The notes below the pieces were generated by a model. It had not been told where the DNA came from. It did no database searches and worked only from the letters and a program-made list of their open reading frames with translations. Of a DNA stretch of 64,000 nucleotides, positions 1-9,008 are shown piece by piece (position 1 is the stretch's first letter; each line of letters opens with the position of its first letter). The translations under genes and the position numbers were made by a program. This stretch comes from Lepagella sp002361155. Lineage in GTDB: Bacteria > Bacteroidota > Bacteroidia > Bacteroidales > Muribaculaceae. The stretch is from the NCBI GenBank assembly GCA_947039315.1, contig CAMQYM010000008.1, forward strand, positions 10,412 to 74,411. The letters run 5' to 3'.

Positions 1-539
1 GCGGAGCGTCACAGATGATGGAAAGCATCATCACCGACCTCCTGTATATCGCCTCGATCGGACGAACCGAACACGAAAAAGCCATTTCCGACTTCTCAGT
101 CGACGAAATGATGCGCCGGGCCGTGACAAAAGCCTCACCGATGGTGGAGGATGCCGTGAAGCTAAACGTGATATATCCCGAAGAGGACTTCAAGATCCAG
201 ACCGACTTCGAATGTGCCAGCTATGTGCTCGGCCGTCTGCTCGAGAACGCCGCCCGATTCACCGCCCGCGGCGAGATCACCCTCACATGCCGTCGCGACA
301 GCCAGTACGACTACGTGAAATTCACCATCACCAACACTGGTCTGCGCATAGCTCCTGGCGAAGAGGAGAGTGTGTTCCACGACTTCATCAACCTCACCGA
401 CCTCACCGACAACGACCATGCCGGAAGCTTCATCTGCCGCATGATCCATTTTCTGTTGAGCGGAACAATCAAGTGCGACCATAACTATAAGTATGGGTCC
501 AAAGTGATTCTCACCATACCACTCCGCGTCTCCAAATGA
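1..539 (+). CDS. Sensor histidine kinase, C-terminal part (5' end outside window)
   Basis: The reading frame is open from the first complete codon at base 3, so the gene starts upstream of the window; the ATG at 15 is internal. The visible ~179 residues hold the end of a dimerisation helix and a HATPase-type ATP-binding domain: an N-box-like LLENAARFT stretch (near residue 78 from the ATG at 15) and a degenerate nucleotide-binding region. The last codons overlap the helicase start by 4 bp (ATGA), so the two are probably translationally coupled. The G-boxes are poorly conserved, so catalytic competence is uncertain. The signal it senses cannot be judged from this fragment. Confidence 0.75.
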   Translation, partial: GASQMMESIITDLLYIASIGRTEHEKAISDFSVDEMMRRAVTKASPMVEDAVKLNVIYPEEDFKIQTDFECASYVLGRLLENAARFTARGEITLTCRRDSQYDYVKFTITNTGLRIAPGEEESVFHDFINLTDLTDNDHAGSFICRMIHFLLSGTIKCDHNYKYGSKVILTIPLRVSK

Positions 540-2653
540 TGAAAACGAAGCTCAACGCCGGACAGCGCCGGGCTATGGAATCCTCTGAAGGACGCGTCAG
601 GGTGGTGGCCGGAGCCGGTTCAGGCAAGACCCGGGTGCTCGCATACCGATATGCGTTTCTCGTCAACGACCTCGGCATCTCGCCTGGCAATATCCTGTGC
701 CTTACCTTCACCAACAAGGCGGCTCAGGAGATGAAATCGCGCATCTCAAAGATGGTGGACCGCGGCAGTGTAAACGACTTCATCTGCACCATCCACAGCT
801 TCTGCGTCAAATTTCTCCGCCGCGAGATCTACCGCATCGGCTACCCCAAGAACTTCACCGTGATGGACGAGGCAGACTCCATCATTCTCGCCAAGCAGGC
901 CATGGAGGAATTCGGAATTGATCGCAAAAAACTCACCGCCGAACGGTTCCTGACCCAAGTGGCGCAGTTGAAGGCCTACAGCATCGACGCCTACATCCAG
1001 CGACACCTCCTCCCGGCAAGTTCACCCGACTGCCCCGATGCCAACATCCGTTACCTGCGCCTTCAGCTTAAGCACTACGTGCTTGACTACGACGACCTGA
1101 TCTACTTCACGATATACATACTGAACCACTTCTCCGAAGCGCGGAAATACTGGACAGACAAACTCAACTATATAATGATCGACGAGGCACAGGACTGTTC
1201 CATCGACGACTGGAACCTGATCGAGATCCTTGCCGAACGACACCGCAACCTCTTCGTGGTGGGAGATCCGGACCAGGCCATATACGAGTGGCGCGGCGCG
1301 AGACCGTTAAAATTTGTCAACTTCAGCTGCGATACCGATATCATACTCAACCAGAACTACCGTTCCACACCCGACATTCTGGACGTAGCCAACAGCATCA
1401 TCGCCCACAACCGCAACCGCGTGCCCAAGGATCTGTTCTCAATGCGGCTAAACGAACGCCGCACGGTCTACCGCCACGAGAAGAGCGAGGCCGACGAGGC
1501 ACAGCACGTGGCCGACACCATCGAGAATGCCGTAGCCTCCGGGGAGAAACCCGGCGACTTCGCCGTGCTCTACCGCAGCGCCTTCCTGTCGAGGCGAGTG
1601 GAACAGGAACTTCTCAAGCGCAAGATTCCATACGCCGTGTGGGGCGGAGTGAGATTCTTCGAACGCAAGGAAATAAGAGACGTGATATGCTACCTGCGGC
1701 TGATCGCCTCCGACGATGACGACATGGCATTCTCACGAATCATCAACCTGCCGTCGCGCAAATTCGGAGCAGCCTCGATGAAAGCTCTCGCCACACTGGC
1801 ACAGGAGAAAGAGGTTCCGCTTTTCGTCGCCCTGAAGATGGCCGTAGGTGACAGGCGCTTCGACCGCCCGACGCTCCACCGGTTCATAGACATGATCGAG
1901 AGCGCGCGTATGTGGAGCCGACAGATGCCGGTATCGGAACTCACTGACCGGATTTTAGTGGAAAGCAAACTCGCCGACCTCTACCGGCTCGACGAACAGG
2001 AGGAACGACTTGAGAACCTCTCGGAACTTATAAACCAGATGAAAGAGTTCGAGCAGTCACAAATCGACGACGGTGACATGACCCTGGCAAACTATCTTCA
2101 GGAAATAGCATTATATACTGATGCCGACACATTCTCCGACGCCTCCAGGGTCAGACTGATGACCATCCACCAGTCGAAAGGTCTCGAGTTCCCGACGGTC
2201 TTCGTGGTGGGGCTCACCGAAGGAGTATTCCCCAGCCACCGCTCCATCCGCGAGCGACGGCTGGACGGCGAGGAGGAGGAGCGGCGACTTATGTATGTGG
2301 CCGTGACCCGCGCCGCATCTATGCTTTATCTCTCGGAATCCGAAGGATACCTCAACGGCAACGGCGCCCTGAAATACCCTTCGCGCTTCATAGCGGAAAT
2401 CCCCGACGAGCTTCTGACTGTGGAAGGGAATCCCGATCCTGCTCTCTTTGAAGGCACGCGCGACATGGTGGCACTTCTTGAGCAAGAACTCGGCGAAGGG
2501 GACCACGCACCGATGTCCGTCGGCACGGAAGTGGAACACAAGGTGTTCGGCCGCGGCGTAATCGTACGATTCGACTCCGCCTCACAAAGCTATCGTGTCC
2601 GCTTCGGCGACAATGAACGCGACCTGGTAGCCCGGGTCCTCCGCCAGCTGTGA
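536..2653 (+). CDS. pcrA: UvrD/PcrA-type superfamily 1 DNA helicase
   Basis: A 705-residue ATP-dependent 3'-5' DNA helicase of the UvrD/Rep/PcrA family, acting in DNA repair and replication-conflict resolution. Visible motifs in order: Q-motif LNAGQRRAM near the N-terminus, Walker A GAGSGKT at residues 26-32, motif II DEAQD at 216-220, GDPDQAIYEWRGA (motif III), QNYRST (motif IV), TIHQSKGLEFPTVFVVGL (motif V) and VAVTRA (motif VI). The C-terminal ~50 residues (GTEVEHKVFGRGVIVRF) match the tudor-like tail of PcrA/UvrD that binds RNA polymerase. Length is normal for the family. Two ATGs lie in tandem (536 and 539); 536 overlaps the kinase stop. Confidence 0.95.
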   Translation: MMKTKLNAGQRRAMESSEGRVRVVAGAGSGKTRVLAYRYAFLVNDLGISPGNILCLTFTNKAAQEMKSRISKMVDRGSVNDFICTIHSFCVKFLRREIYRIGYPKNFTVMDEADSIILAKQAMEEFGIDRKKLTAERFLTQVAQLKAYSIDAYIQRHLLPASSPDCPDANIRYLRLQLKHYVLDYDDLIYFTIYILNHFSEARKYWTDKLNYIMIDEAQDCSIDDWNLIEILAERHRNLFVVGDPDQAIYEWRGARPLKFVNFSCDTDIILNQNYRSTPDILDVANSIIAHNRNRVPKDLFSMRLNERRTVYRHEKSEADEAQHVADTIENAVASGEKPGDFAVLYRSAFLSRRVEQELLKRKIPYAVWGGVRFFERKEIRDVICYLRLIASDDDDMAFSRIINLPSRKFGAASMKALATLAQEKEVPLFVALKMAVGDRRFDRPTLHRFIDMIESARMWSRQMPVSELTDRILVESKLADLYRLDEQEERLENLSELINQMKEFEQSQIDDGDMTLANYLQEIALYTDADTFSDASRVRLMTIHQSKGLEFPTVFVVGLTEGVFPSHRSIRERRLDGEEEERRLMYVAVTRAASMLYLSESEGYLNGNGALKYPSRFIAEIPDELLTVEGNPDPALFEGTRDMVALLEQELGEGDHAPMSVGTEVEHKVFGRGVIVRFDSASQSYRVRFGDNERDLVARVLRQL

Positions 2654-2762
2654 GAAAACATCCTCGAACCCATGTAGAAAGAAAAAACTGAAACTTCCCG
2701 AATCCATTCTTTTGAACAGAGCAAAGCTTTAGCCTGCCAAACAATAACCCAAGACTCCAATA

Positions 2763-4787
2763 ATGAAACTGACCTTAAAAACACTCGCTATGACAGCAAT
2801 CCTGCTGGGTCCCGCGCCAATATCCGCGCAGACCAACAGCTCCTACGACCGACAGTTCATTTCCTGGCCCGTATACAGCGGCGATGATCTTGAACTGACC
2901 GTCAACGACCGCGGCACCTCGTTCCGACTGTGGAGCCCGAAAGCCCAGGAGGCCATAGTCAACCTGTACGACAACGGCCACACCGGCAAGCCATACTCGA
3001 CCCTCCCCATGAAATTCGATCCGGCCACCGGCACCTGGTCGGCATCATTGCCGGAAAAGCTGTACGGCAAATTCTACACCTTCCGCGTAAAGAACGACGG
3101 CAATTGGCTCCCCGAAACACCGGGCGTATGGGCCAAGGCAGTGGGAGTGAATGGAAAACGCGCCGCCATCATCGATTTCGCCGGAACTGATCCGGAGGGA
3201 TGGGAGAATGACCGCGGTCCCGGGATGAAAAACTTCACCGACGCAGTCATCTACGAAATGCACCACCGCGACATGTCGATGGATCCGTCATCGGGCATCG
3301 CCAACAAAGGCAAGTTTCTGGCGCTCACCGAAGAGGGAACCGTTTCACCACTCGGCGAGAAAACCGGCATCGACCACCTCAAGGAATTGGGAGTGACACA
3401 CATCCATATCCTTCCGTCGTACGACTACAACTCTGTGGACGAGGCAAACCTGCATGAGAACCAATACAACTGGGGATATGACCCGCAAAACTACAATACG
3501 CCCGAAGGCAGTTACTCCACCAATCCATCCGACCCGGCCACGCGCGTGCGTGAAATGAAAGAGATGATCAAGGCTCTCCACAACGCGGGAATCGGCGTGG
3601 TGATGGATGTGGTCTACAACCACACGGCAGAGAACGACGGCTCCAACTTCGAACTGACCGCTCCCGGCTATTACCACCGCCACTGGGATGACGGCCGATA
3701 CGCCGACGCCTCCGGATGCGGCAACGAGACCGCATCGGATCTGCAGCAGATGCGCGACTTCATCATCAACTCCACCAGGTATTGGGCGCAGGAATACCAT
3801 GTGGACGGCTTCCGCTTCGACCTGATGGCCATTCATGACATCGAGACCATGAACATGGTGGCTGCCGCCCTCAAGGAGGTGAACCCCTCCATCTTCATCT
3901 ACGGCGAAGGATGGACCGCGGGAGACTCGCCGCTGCAGCCGGAACGCCGCGCACTTAAAGAGAACGTGAGCAAGATGGAGAACATCGCCGTATTCTCCGA
4001 TGACATTCGCGACGCCATCAAAGGGCATTACACCGATGCCTCCGACCGGGGATTCGCCACCGGCAAGCCGGGACTTGAAGAGACCGTGAAAATAGGCATT
4101 GTGGCCGCCACGGACCACCCGCAGGTGGATTTCAGCAAGGGTAACAATTCCAGATTCCCTTACGCCAAGTCACCCGGGATGATTGTCAACTACGTGTCGT
4201 GTCACGATGACCTGACGCTGACCGACAAGCTGCGCAAGTCGATGGCCGGGGAGCCGGAAGAGAACATGCTGGAGGCCGCCAAGCTGGCACAGACCATAAT
4301 CTTCACCTCGCAGGGGACACCCTTCATGTTTGCCGGTGAGGAAATTTTCCGCGACAAGAAAGGAGAGCACAATTCCTACAGAAGCCCGGACTCCATCAAC
4401 GCCATCGACTGGAACAACAAGAGCAAGTACCACGGTCTCTTCGATTACTACCGCCAGCTGATAGCGCTCCGCAAGGCGCATCCGGCATTCCGCATGACGT
4501 CACAGGCCGATATCGCCTCGCATCTGAAATTCGACAGGACAGACTCCAGGAAGACACCGAATCTGATCTCCTACTCCCTGACGGATCACGCCAACGGCGA
4601 CGCGTGGGAGGAAATCAAACTGGTATTCAACGGAGCCGACAAACCGCAGACCGTCGACATAAAGAAAGGCGACTGGAAGATAGTGGCCAAGGATGGCCAT
4701 ATCTCCGCAGCCGCCGATCTTGGCGCCACAGAAGGAGGCAAAATCACAGTAGCCCCCCGGTCAGCGCTTATTCTCGCGCGGTTCTGA
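2763..4787 (+). CDS. pulA: Type I pullulanase (GH13 debranching enzyme), secreted
   Basis: Hydrolyses alpha-1,6 links in pullulan, glycogen and limit dextrins. A signal peptide is visible (about residues 1-22, ending PISA-Q), followed by a CBM48-like N-terminal domain (~35-130) and a GH13 barrel. The pullulanase signature YNWGYDP sits at 235-241. The catalytic triad is readable: nucleophile D353 in VDGFRFD, acid/base E382 in YGEGW, and D482 in SCHDD. Length (674 aa) is typical of bacterial type I enzymes. It stands alone, converging on pyrB with 7 bp between the stop codons. With the amylase at 58.7 kb it suggests alpha-glucan use, but no SusC/SusD pair is present. Confidence 0.93.
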   Translation: MKLTLKTLAMTAILLGPAPISAQTNSSYDRQFISWPVYSGDDLELTVNDRGTSFRLWSPKAQEAIVNLYDNGHTGKPYSTLPMKFDPATGTWSASLPEKLYGKFYTFRVKNDGNWLPETPGVWAKAVGVNGKRAAIIDFAGTDPEGWENDRGPGMKNFTDAVIYEMHHRDMSMDPSSGIANKGKFLALTEEGTVSPLGEKTGIDHLKELGVTHIHILPSYDYNSVDEANLHENQYNWGYDPQNYNTPEGSYSTNPSDPATRVREMKEMIKALHNAGIGVVMDVVYNHTAENDGSNFELTAPGYYHRHWDDGRYADASGCGNETASDLQQMRDFIINSTRYWAQEYHVDGFRFDLMAIHDIETMNMVAAALKEVNPSIFIYGEGWTAGDSPLQPERRALKENVSKMENIAVFSDDIRDAIKGHYTDASDRGFATGKPGLEETVKIGIVAATDHPQVDFSKGNNSRFPYAKSPGMIVNYVSCHDDLTLTDKLRKSMAGEPEENMLEAAKLAQTIIFTSQGTPFMFAGEEIFRDKKGEHNSYRSPDSINAIDWNNKSKYHGLFDYYRQLIALRKAHPAFRMTSQADIASHLKFDRTDSRKTPNLISYSLTDHANGDAWEEIKLVFNGADKPQTVDIKKGDWKIVAKDGHISAAADLGATEGGKITVAPRSALILARF

Positions 4788-4807
4788 GCCGGAATTATTC
4801 CCGCTCA
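4785..4807. repeat. Palindrome spanning the stop codons of pulA and pyrB
   Basis: TGAGC-c-GGAAT-t-ATTCC-c-GCTCA forms a 10-bp inverted repeat with one C/C mismatch. It contains the pulA stop (4785-4787) and the pyrB stop on the other strand (4797-4795). It may act as a shared 3' hairpin protecting or ending both converging transcripts; there is no clear U-tract. Confidence 0.55.
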
Positions 4808-5883
4808 GGCTTTGACTCGCAATAGAGGCAGCGACAACCGTTGCCGTCGGCAGCAGGTCTGAAAAGCGACTCCACATTTTCCGTGTTGGAAATGCAACGG
4901 CGGTTGGAGCACCGATACTTTCCGCGGATTGTTCCCTCGGGGACCAGTCCGCGGTCTTTTTCCGCCATATCCGCCCATTCAAGAAGCTTGAGCATGAGAG
5001 CCATGCGTACGAACTTGCCATTTTCCACCTGACGGAAGTAAGCCGCACGCGGGTCCGCATCGACATCTGTAGCGATCTCGTTGACGCGCGGGAGCGGGTG
5101 AAGGATGCGCATGGCGGCCTTGGCGTCGCGCAGCTTGTCGGCCGTAAGCACAAAGCAGTCCTTGACGCGGTCGTACTCGTCTTCGTCGAGGAAGCGCTCC
5201 TTCTGGACGCGGGTCATGTAGAGGACATCCAGATCGGCAATGGCCTCCTCGATGGTGGATACCTCACGACAGTCCATGCCGTACCTGTCGCAGACATCCT
5301 CGCGCATGTAGCTCGGGAGACGGAGCTGTTCGGGGGCGATGAGCACAATCCTTATGCCTTTGAAACGGGCGAGCGCCTTGATCAGGGAGTGGACTGTGCG
5401 GCCGAACTTGAGGTCACCGCAGAAACCTACAGTGAGATTGTCGAGACGGCCGAGTTCGCGGCGGATGGTCAGCAGATCGGTGAGAGTCTGCGTAGGGTGG
5501 GCATGGGACCCGTCGCCTGCATTTATCACCGGAGTACGGGAATTGAGGGCGGCGACAAGCGGAGCACCTTCCACGGAATGACGCATCGCGATTATGTCGG
5601 CGAAACAGTTGATCACTTTTGTGGTGTCGGCCACGGTCTCTCCCTTGCTCACGGAGCTGTTCATGGCATCGGAGAAACCGATGACGTTGCCGCCGAGTTC
5701 CATCATGGCCGATGTGAAGCTGAGACGGGTGCGGGTCGATGGCTCGTAGAAGAGCGTGGCGAGTTTGCGGCCGCGGCATACTTCTGAATATTTTTCACGG
5801 TTCCCGATGATGTCGAGTGCGAGAGAAATAATCTCCTGAAGCTCGGGTGCGGAAAGGTCGGTGGGATCGATAAGATGACGCAT
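4795..5883 (-). CDS. pyrB: Aspartate carbamoyltransferase catalytic chain with C-terminal PyrI-type zinc module
   Basis: Condenses carbamoyl phosphate and aspartate to carbamoyl aspartate in UMP synthesis. The catalytic part (~1-305) has the carbamoyl-phosphate loop STRTR at 49-53, SVSKGE around K80, HPTQ at 129-132 and HPLPR at 262-266. At 362 aa it is about 50 residues longer than a normal PyrB. The extra tail contains C325-x4-C330 ... C352-x2-C355 with the flanking text CISN and LYCE. That is the layout of the zinc domain of the regulatory chain PyrI, whose E. coli version is CISH ... KYCE with 4 and 2 residue spacings. No separate pyrI is seen nearby. It is the last gene of the pyr operon, 5 bp after pyrE. 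The allosteric nucleotide-binding half of PyrI is absent. Confidence 0.95.
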   Translation of the reverse strand: MRHLIDPTDLSAPELQEIISLALDIIGNREKYSEVCRGRKLATLFYEPSTRTRLSFTSAMMELGGNVIGFSDAMNSSVSKGETVADTTKVINCFADIIAMRHSVEGAPLVAALNSRTPVINAGDGSHAHPTQTLTDLLTIRRELGRLDNLTVGFCGDLKFGRTVHSLIKALARFKGIRIVLIAPEQLRLPSYMREDVCDRYGMDCREVSTIEEAIADLDVLYMTRVQKERFLDEDEYDRVKDCFVLTADKLRDAKAAMRILHPLPRVNEIATDVDADPRAAYFRQVENGKFVRMALMLKLLEWADMAEKDRGLVPEGTIRGKYRCSNRRCISNTENVESLFRPAADGNGCRCLYCESKPERE

Positions 5884-5888
5884 ATAAT

Positions 5889-6524
5889 CTATGAATTTTG
5901 CCAGGAAGGATCGGCGGGGTTGGCCATGAAGCGGCGGAGAGGTACGGCGGAGTCAGCAGGGATATAGCCTTCCTCTATGGCGGTGTCTACCAGGACATCG
6001 AAGTTGCAGAGGGAGTGGTTCTCGACTTCGGCGGCGGCGAGGCGCTCGAGTCCTTTTTTCATGCCGTAAGTGAAGATGCTTATTACTCCGAGAACTTCGG
6101 CTCCCGCCTCACGCAACGCTTCGACCACCTCGATGCAACTGCCGCCGGTGGAGATCAGGTCTTCAATCACAACCACCTTGCTTCCTTTCTCAAGGCGACC
6201 TTCGATGCGGTTATTGCGGCCATGGTCCTTGGCTGATCCGCGCACATAGCCCATAGGCATGCCGAGCAGATGGCCGGCAATGGCGGCATGTGCGATGCCG
6301 GCCGTGCTGGTACCCATCAGCACTTCAGCCTCAGGATAGTACTCCTTCACGGCATCGGCTATGGAGTGCTCCACGAGGTTGCGCACCTCGGGAGACGTGA
6401 GGATGAGGCGGTTGTCGCAATATATGGGACTCTTTATACCGCTGGCCCAGGTGAAAGGCTCGTCAGGGCGCAGGAAAACGGCCTTGATGCTCAACAGGCC
6501 TTTGGCTATTTCTTTTTCTCTCAT
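5889..6524 (-). CDS. pyrE: Orotate phosphoribosyltransferase
   Basis: Transfers the ribose-5-phosphate group of PRPP to orotate to give OMP, the fifth step of pyrimidine synthesis. The 211-residue protein shows the PRTase PRPP-binding signature VVVIEDLISTGGS (about 117-129), the catalytic-loop region RGSAKDHGRNNRIEG (~95-109), and the substrate segment TWASGIKSPIYCDNR (~25-39). Length is normal for bacterial OPRTases. It lies between pyrF (34 bp upstream) and pyrB (5 bp downstream) in the same operon. Confidence 0.96.
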   Translation of the reverse strand: MREKEIAKGLLSIKAVFLRPDEPFTWASGIKSPIYCDNRLILTSPEVRNLVEHSIADAVKEYYPEAEVLMGTSTAGIAHAAIAGHLLGMPMGYVRGSAKDHGRNNRIEGRLEKGSKVVVIEDLISTGGSCIEVVEALREAGAEVLGVISIFTYGMKKGLERLAAAEVENHSLCNFDVLVDTAIEEGYIPADSAVPLRRFMANPADPSWQNS

Positions 6525-6558
6525 ATCTTTTGTGATTTCGCAAGTTTTATTCAGAGTT

Positions 6559-7263
6559 TCAGCCGCAGAAGTCGGCCTTGCAGCGGCGGTAGGCGGCCAC
6601 GGGATCCGGAGCGGCGGTGATGGGGCGACCCACCACTATGAAGTCGGATCCTATGCGGCGGGCATCGGCAGGGGAAGTGATGCGGCTCTGGTCATCCTTG
6701 GCGGCATCGGGGTAACGGATACCCGGGGTTACCGCCATGAATCCGGAACCGCAGGCCTCCTTGACGAGTGCGGCCTCAAGAGGGCTGCAGACCACACCGT
6801 CGAGTCCCGCCTCGCAGGCATTGCGGGCGTACTGCGCGATACAGTCGTTGATTTCGCCGGGGATCAGAAGCTCGCGGTTGAGCATCTCCCTGGAAGTGCT
6901 TGTAAGCTGTGTGACGGCGATTATGAGCGGACGCGTGCCGTCACAGCGACCCTCCCTGAGGCCTTCGACGGCGGCGCGCATCATCTCCACGCCACCGGCG
7001 GCATGGACGTTGACCATGTCGACATCAAGACTCGAAAGGACCCGCATCGCCTTGCGGACGGTGTTTGGAATGTCGTGCAGTTTGAGATCGAGGAAAATCT
7101 TATGACCGCGCTCGCGTATGCGGCGCACTATGTCCGGGCCACCGGCATAGAAAAGCTCCATGCCTATTTTCACGAACGGCTTTTCCTCCTCGAAGCGGTC
7201 GAGGAACTCGAGAACAGCCTCAGGCGAGGCAAAGTCGCATGCTATGATTACTTCTTTATCCAT
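6559..7263 (-). CDS. pyrF: Orotidine 5'-phosphate decarboxylase
   Basis: Decarboxylates OMP to UMP, the last step of the pathway. The 234-residue sequence begins VIIACDFASPEAVLEFLD, typical of the short (type 1) bacterial enzyme, and carries the catalytic D-x-K-x-x-D cluster as D59-L-K61-L-H-D64 (FLDLKLHDIPNT). The phosphate-binding end SDFIVVGRPI is present near residue 212. It sits 22 bp after pyrD and 34 bp before pyrE. Nothing is unusual in length or motifs. Confidence 0.96.
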   Translation of the reverse strand: MDKEVIIACDFASPEAVLEFLDRFEEEKPFVKIGMELFYAGGPDIVRRIRERGHKIFLDLKLHDIPNTVRKAMRVLSSLDVDMVNVHAAGGVEMMRAAVEGLREGRCDGTRPLIIAVTQLTSTSREMLNRELLIPGEINDCIAQYARNACEAGLDGVVCSPLEAALVKEACGSGFMAVTPGIRYPDAAKDDQSRITSPADARRIGSDFIVVGRPITAAPDPVAAYRRCKADFCG

Positions 7264-7285
7264 TTGAATTCAGTTCTTTGTGACT

Positions 7286-8254
7286 TCAGTTTCCTTGTGC
7301 GGACGAAGTCAGTTCTTTGAGATTTTCTATACCGTAGCGGTCCATTGCCGCCGGGAGATTCCGGATTATGTCGCGGCAGGCCGTGGGATTGATGAGATTG
7401 GCCGTACCCACCTCCACGGCTTTCGCACCTGCCATCATCATTTCAAGCACATCCTCGGCGGAAGCCACGCCGCCACAGCCGATCACAGGAACGGAACATG
7501 CCCGGCTCACCTGCCATATCATCCTGACGGCCACGGGGAAGATGTCGCGGCCGGAAAAGCCTCCCATCCCGTTGGCCATAATCGGCCGGCGTGTCCTGAG
7601 GTCGATGCGCATACCCAGCAGGGTATTGATCAGGCAAAGTCCGTCGGCGCCGGCGTCCTCGGCGGCACGGGCGATGGAGACAATATCGGTGACATTGGGC
7701 GAAAGTTTCACGAAGAGGGGAAGCGACGTCACTTCCTTGACCGCCCTGACCACCTCGGCCACCGACTCACAGCTTGTGCCGAAACTCATGCCGCCGCCAT
7801 GCACATTGGGACAGCTCACGTTCAGTTCAATGATCTCCACACCAGGGGCTCCGTCGATCCTGCGGCAGCACTCGCGATACTCATCGAGCGAGAAACCACT
7901 GATATTGGCTATGATCGGACCGTGGAAAGAACTGCGCATCATCGGAAGTTCCTTCTCCAAGACAGCATCTATGCCTGGGTTCTGAAGACCTACCGAATTG
8001 AGCATTCCCGAAGCACATTCGGCCACTCTCGGGAGAGGATTGCCGAAGCGGGGATGCAAAGTGGTCCCCTTGAAAGAGATGGCTCCGAGGACATCAAGGT
8101 CATAGAATCGGCTCATCACGTAACCGTAGCCGAAACAACCGCTTGCCGGAATAACCGGATTTTTAAGACGGACTCCGCCAAGGTCTACCTCAAGACGGGG
8201 ATCCGCCAGATTCATATCTTCGCCGGGGCAGCTGTTGCCGTTAGTCATTTCCAT
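7286..8254 (-). CDS. pyrD: Dihydroorotate dehydrogenase B (NAD+), catalytic subunit
   Basis: FMN enzyme that oxidises dihydroorotate to orotate, working with PyrK to pass electrons to NAD+. About 322 aa. The class 1B active-site Cys lies in IELNVSCPNVHGGGMSFG, and the FMN-binding end VIGCGGVASAEDVLEMM and VGTANLINP are present. The frame is open further upstream, but that part is pyrK overlap and not conserved. The start at 8254 is chosen because GGAGG lies 7 bases upstream of that ATG and conserved sequence (LEVDLGGVRLKNPVIPASG) follows soon after. This start overlaps the pyrK stop by 10 bp; a second ATG at 8248 overlaps as ATGA. Confidence 0.93.
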   Translation of the reverse strand: MEMTNGNSCPGEDMNLADPRLEVDLGGVRLKNPVIPASGCFGYGYVMSRFYDLDVLGAISFKGTTLHPRFGNPLPRVAECASGMLNSVGLQNPGIDAVLEKELPMMRSSFHGPIIANISGFSLDEYRECCRRIDGAPGVEIIELNVSCPNVHGGGMSFGTSCESVAEVVRAVKEVTSLPLFVKLSPNVTDIVSIARAAEDAGADGLCLINTLLGMRIDLRTRRPIMANGMGGFSGRDIFPVAVRMIWQVSRACSVPVIGCGGVASAEDVLEMMMAGAKAVEVGTANLINPTACRDIIRNLPAAMDRYGIENLKELTSSAQGN

Positions 8255-8982
8255 ATCAGTTCCTCCTTTCTGAAGGCGGGGCCTTCCATACAGATTCTCT
8301 TGCTGCCGCCGACAGTTTCCACCGAGCAGCATACGCAGGCACCGAAGCCGCAGCCCATGCGGGCCTCGAGACTCACCTCTCCGGGGATACCGAGGCCGAG
8401 ACAAACGGCGCGCAACATCGGCGTAGGCCCGCATGCGTAAAAATAGTCGGGGTCAAGGCCATTCAAGCGCATGGCGTCGGTAACGAATCCTTTCGTGCCG
8501 TAACTGCCGTCGAGCGTGGCCACATAGACATCGAGACCGAGTGCGCGGAACTCATCGAGAAGCATCATCTTCTCCGCGGAATTGAATCCAAGCACCACAG
8601 TCGGGCGCACACCGCGCTCAAGCAGGCGTCTGGCCAGTCCGTAGAGAGGGGGACATCCCACGCCTCCTCCGAGGAGCACAGGGCGCTCTGCGCCGGCATC
8701 CGGATCAAATCCAGTCCCAAGCGGAGCGAGTATGTCAAGGCTTTCGCCCGGGAGCATCCGGGACATGCGCTCCGTTCCGTCGCCCACAACCGCATAAACG
8801 ATTGTAAACGATCGGTCATCCCAGTCACAAACCGAAATCGGACGACGGAGAGTGAAACCTGGCACCGCGATATTGACAAACTGTCCGGGACGGTAAAAAT
8901 CCACCTCTCCTTCGAGGCGCATCGACATCGTTCCCGAGGCTATCTCTCGGTTTTCCAATATCTTATATATATTCTGCATCAT
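8245..8982 (-). CDS. pyrK: Dihydroorotate dehydrogenase B electron-transfer subunit
   Basis: FAD and [2Fe-2S] flavoprotein that carries electrons from PyrD to NAD+. The 245 residues show a ferredoxin-reductase fold: the FAD-binding motif RRPIS at 46-50, the nucleotide-binding glycines LGGGVGCPPLYGLARRL, and a C-terminal cluster site C211-x4-C216-x2-C219-x11-C231. The NAD-linked type 1B enzyme suits an anaerobe because it does not need quinone. It lies upstream of and overlaps pyrD, as expected for partners made in a fixed ratio, and follows pyrC by 26 bp. Confidence 0.93.
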   Translation of the reverse strand: MMQNIYKILENREIASGTMSMRLEGEVDFYRPGQFVNIAVPGFTLRRPISVCDWDDRSFTIVYAVVGDGTERMSRMLPGESLDILAPLGTGFDPDAGAERPVLLGGGVGCPPLYGLARRLLERGVRPTVVLGFNSAEKMMLLDEFRALGLDVYVATLDGSYGTKGFVTDAMRLNGLDPDYFYACGPTPMLRAVCLGLGIPGEVSLEARMGCGFGACVCCSVETVGGSKRICMEGPAFRKEELIWK

Positions 8983-9008
8983 GCGTCTTATTTATGTTCA
9001 GAATCGGA

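Noticed and set aside
8255..8434. N-terminal extension of PyrD by 60 residues
   Set aside because: Arg-rich text lying entirely in pyrK; a strong GGAGG precedes the ATG at 8254 and conservation begins after it.
7280..8440. Long open frame on the plus strand opposite pyrD and pyrK (386 codons)
   Set aside because: Antisense shadow of GC-rich genes; composition is His/Arg/Gly-rich with no domain, and pyrD/pyrK are certain on the other strand.
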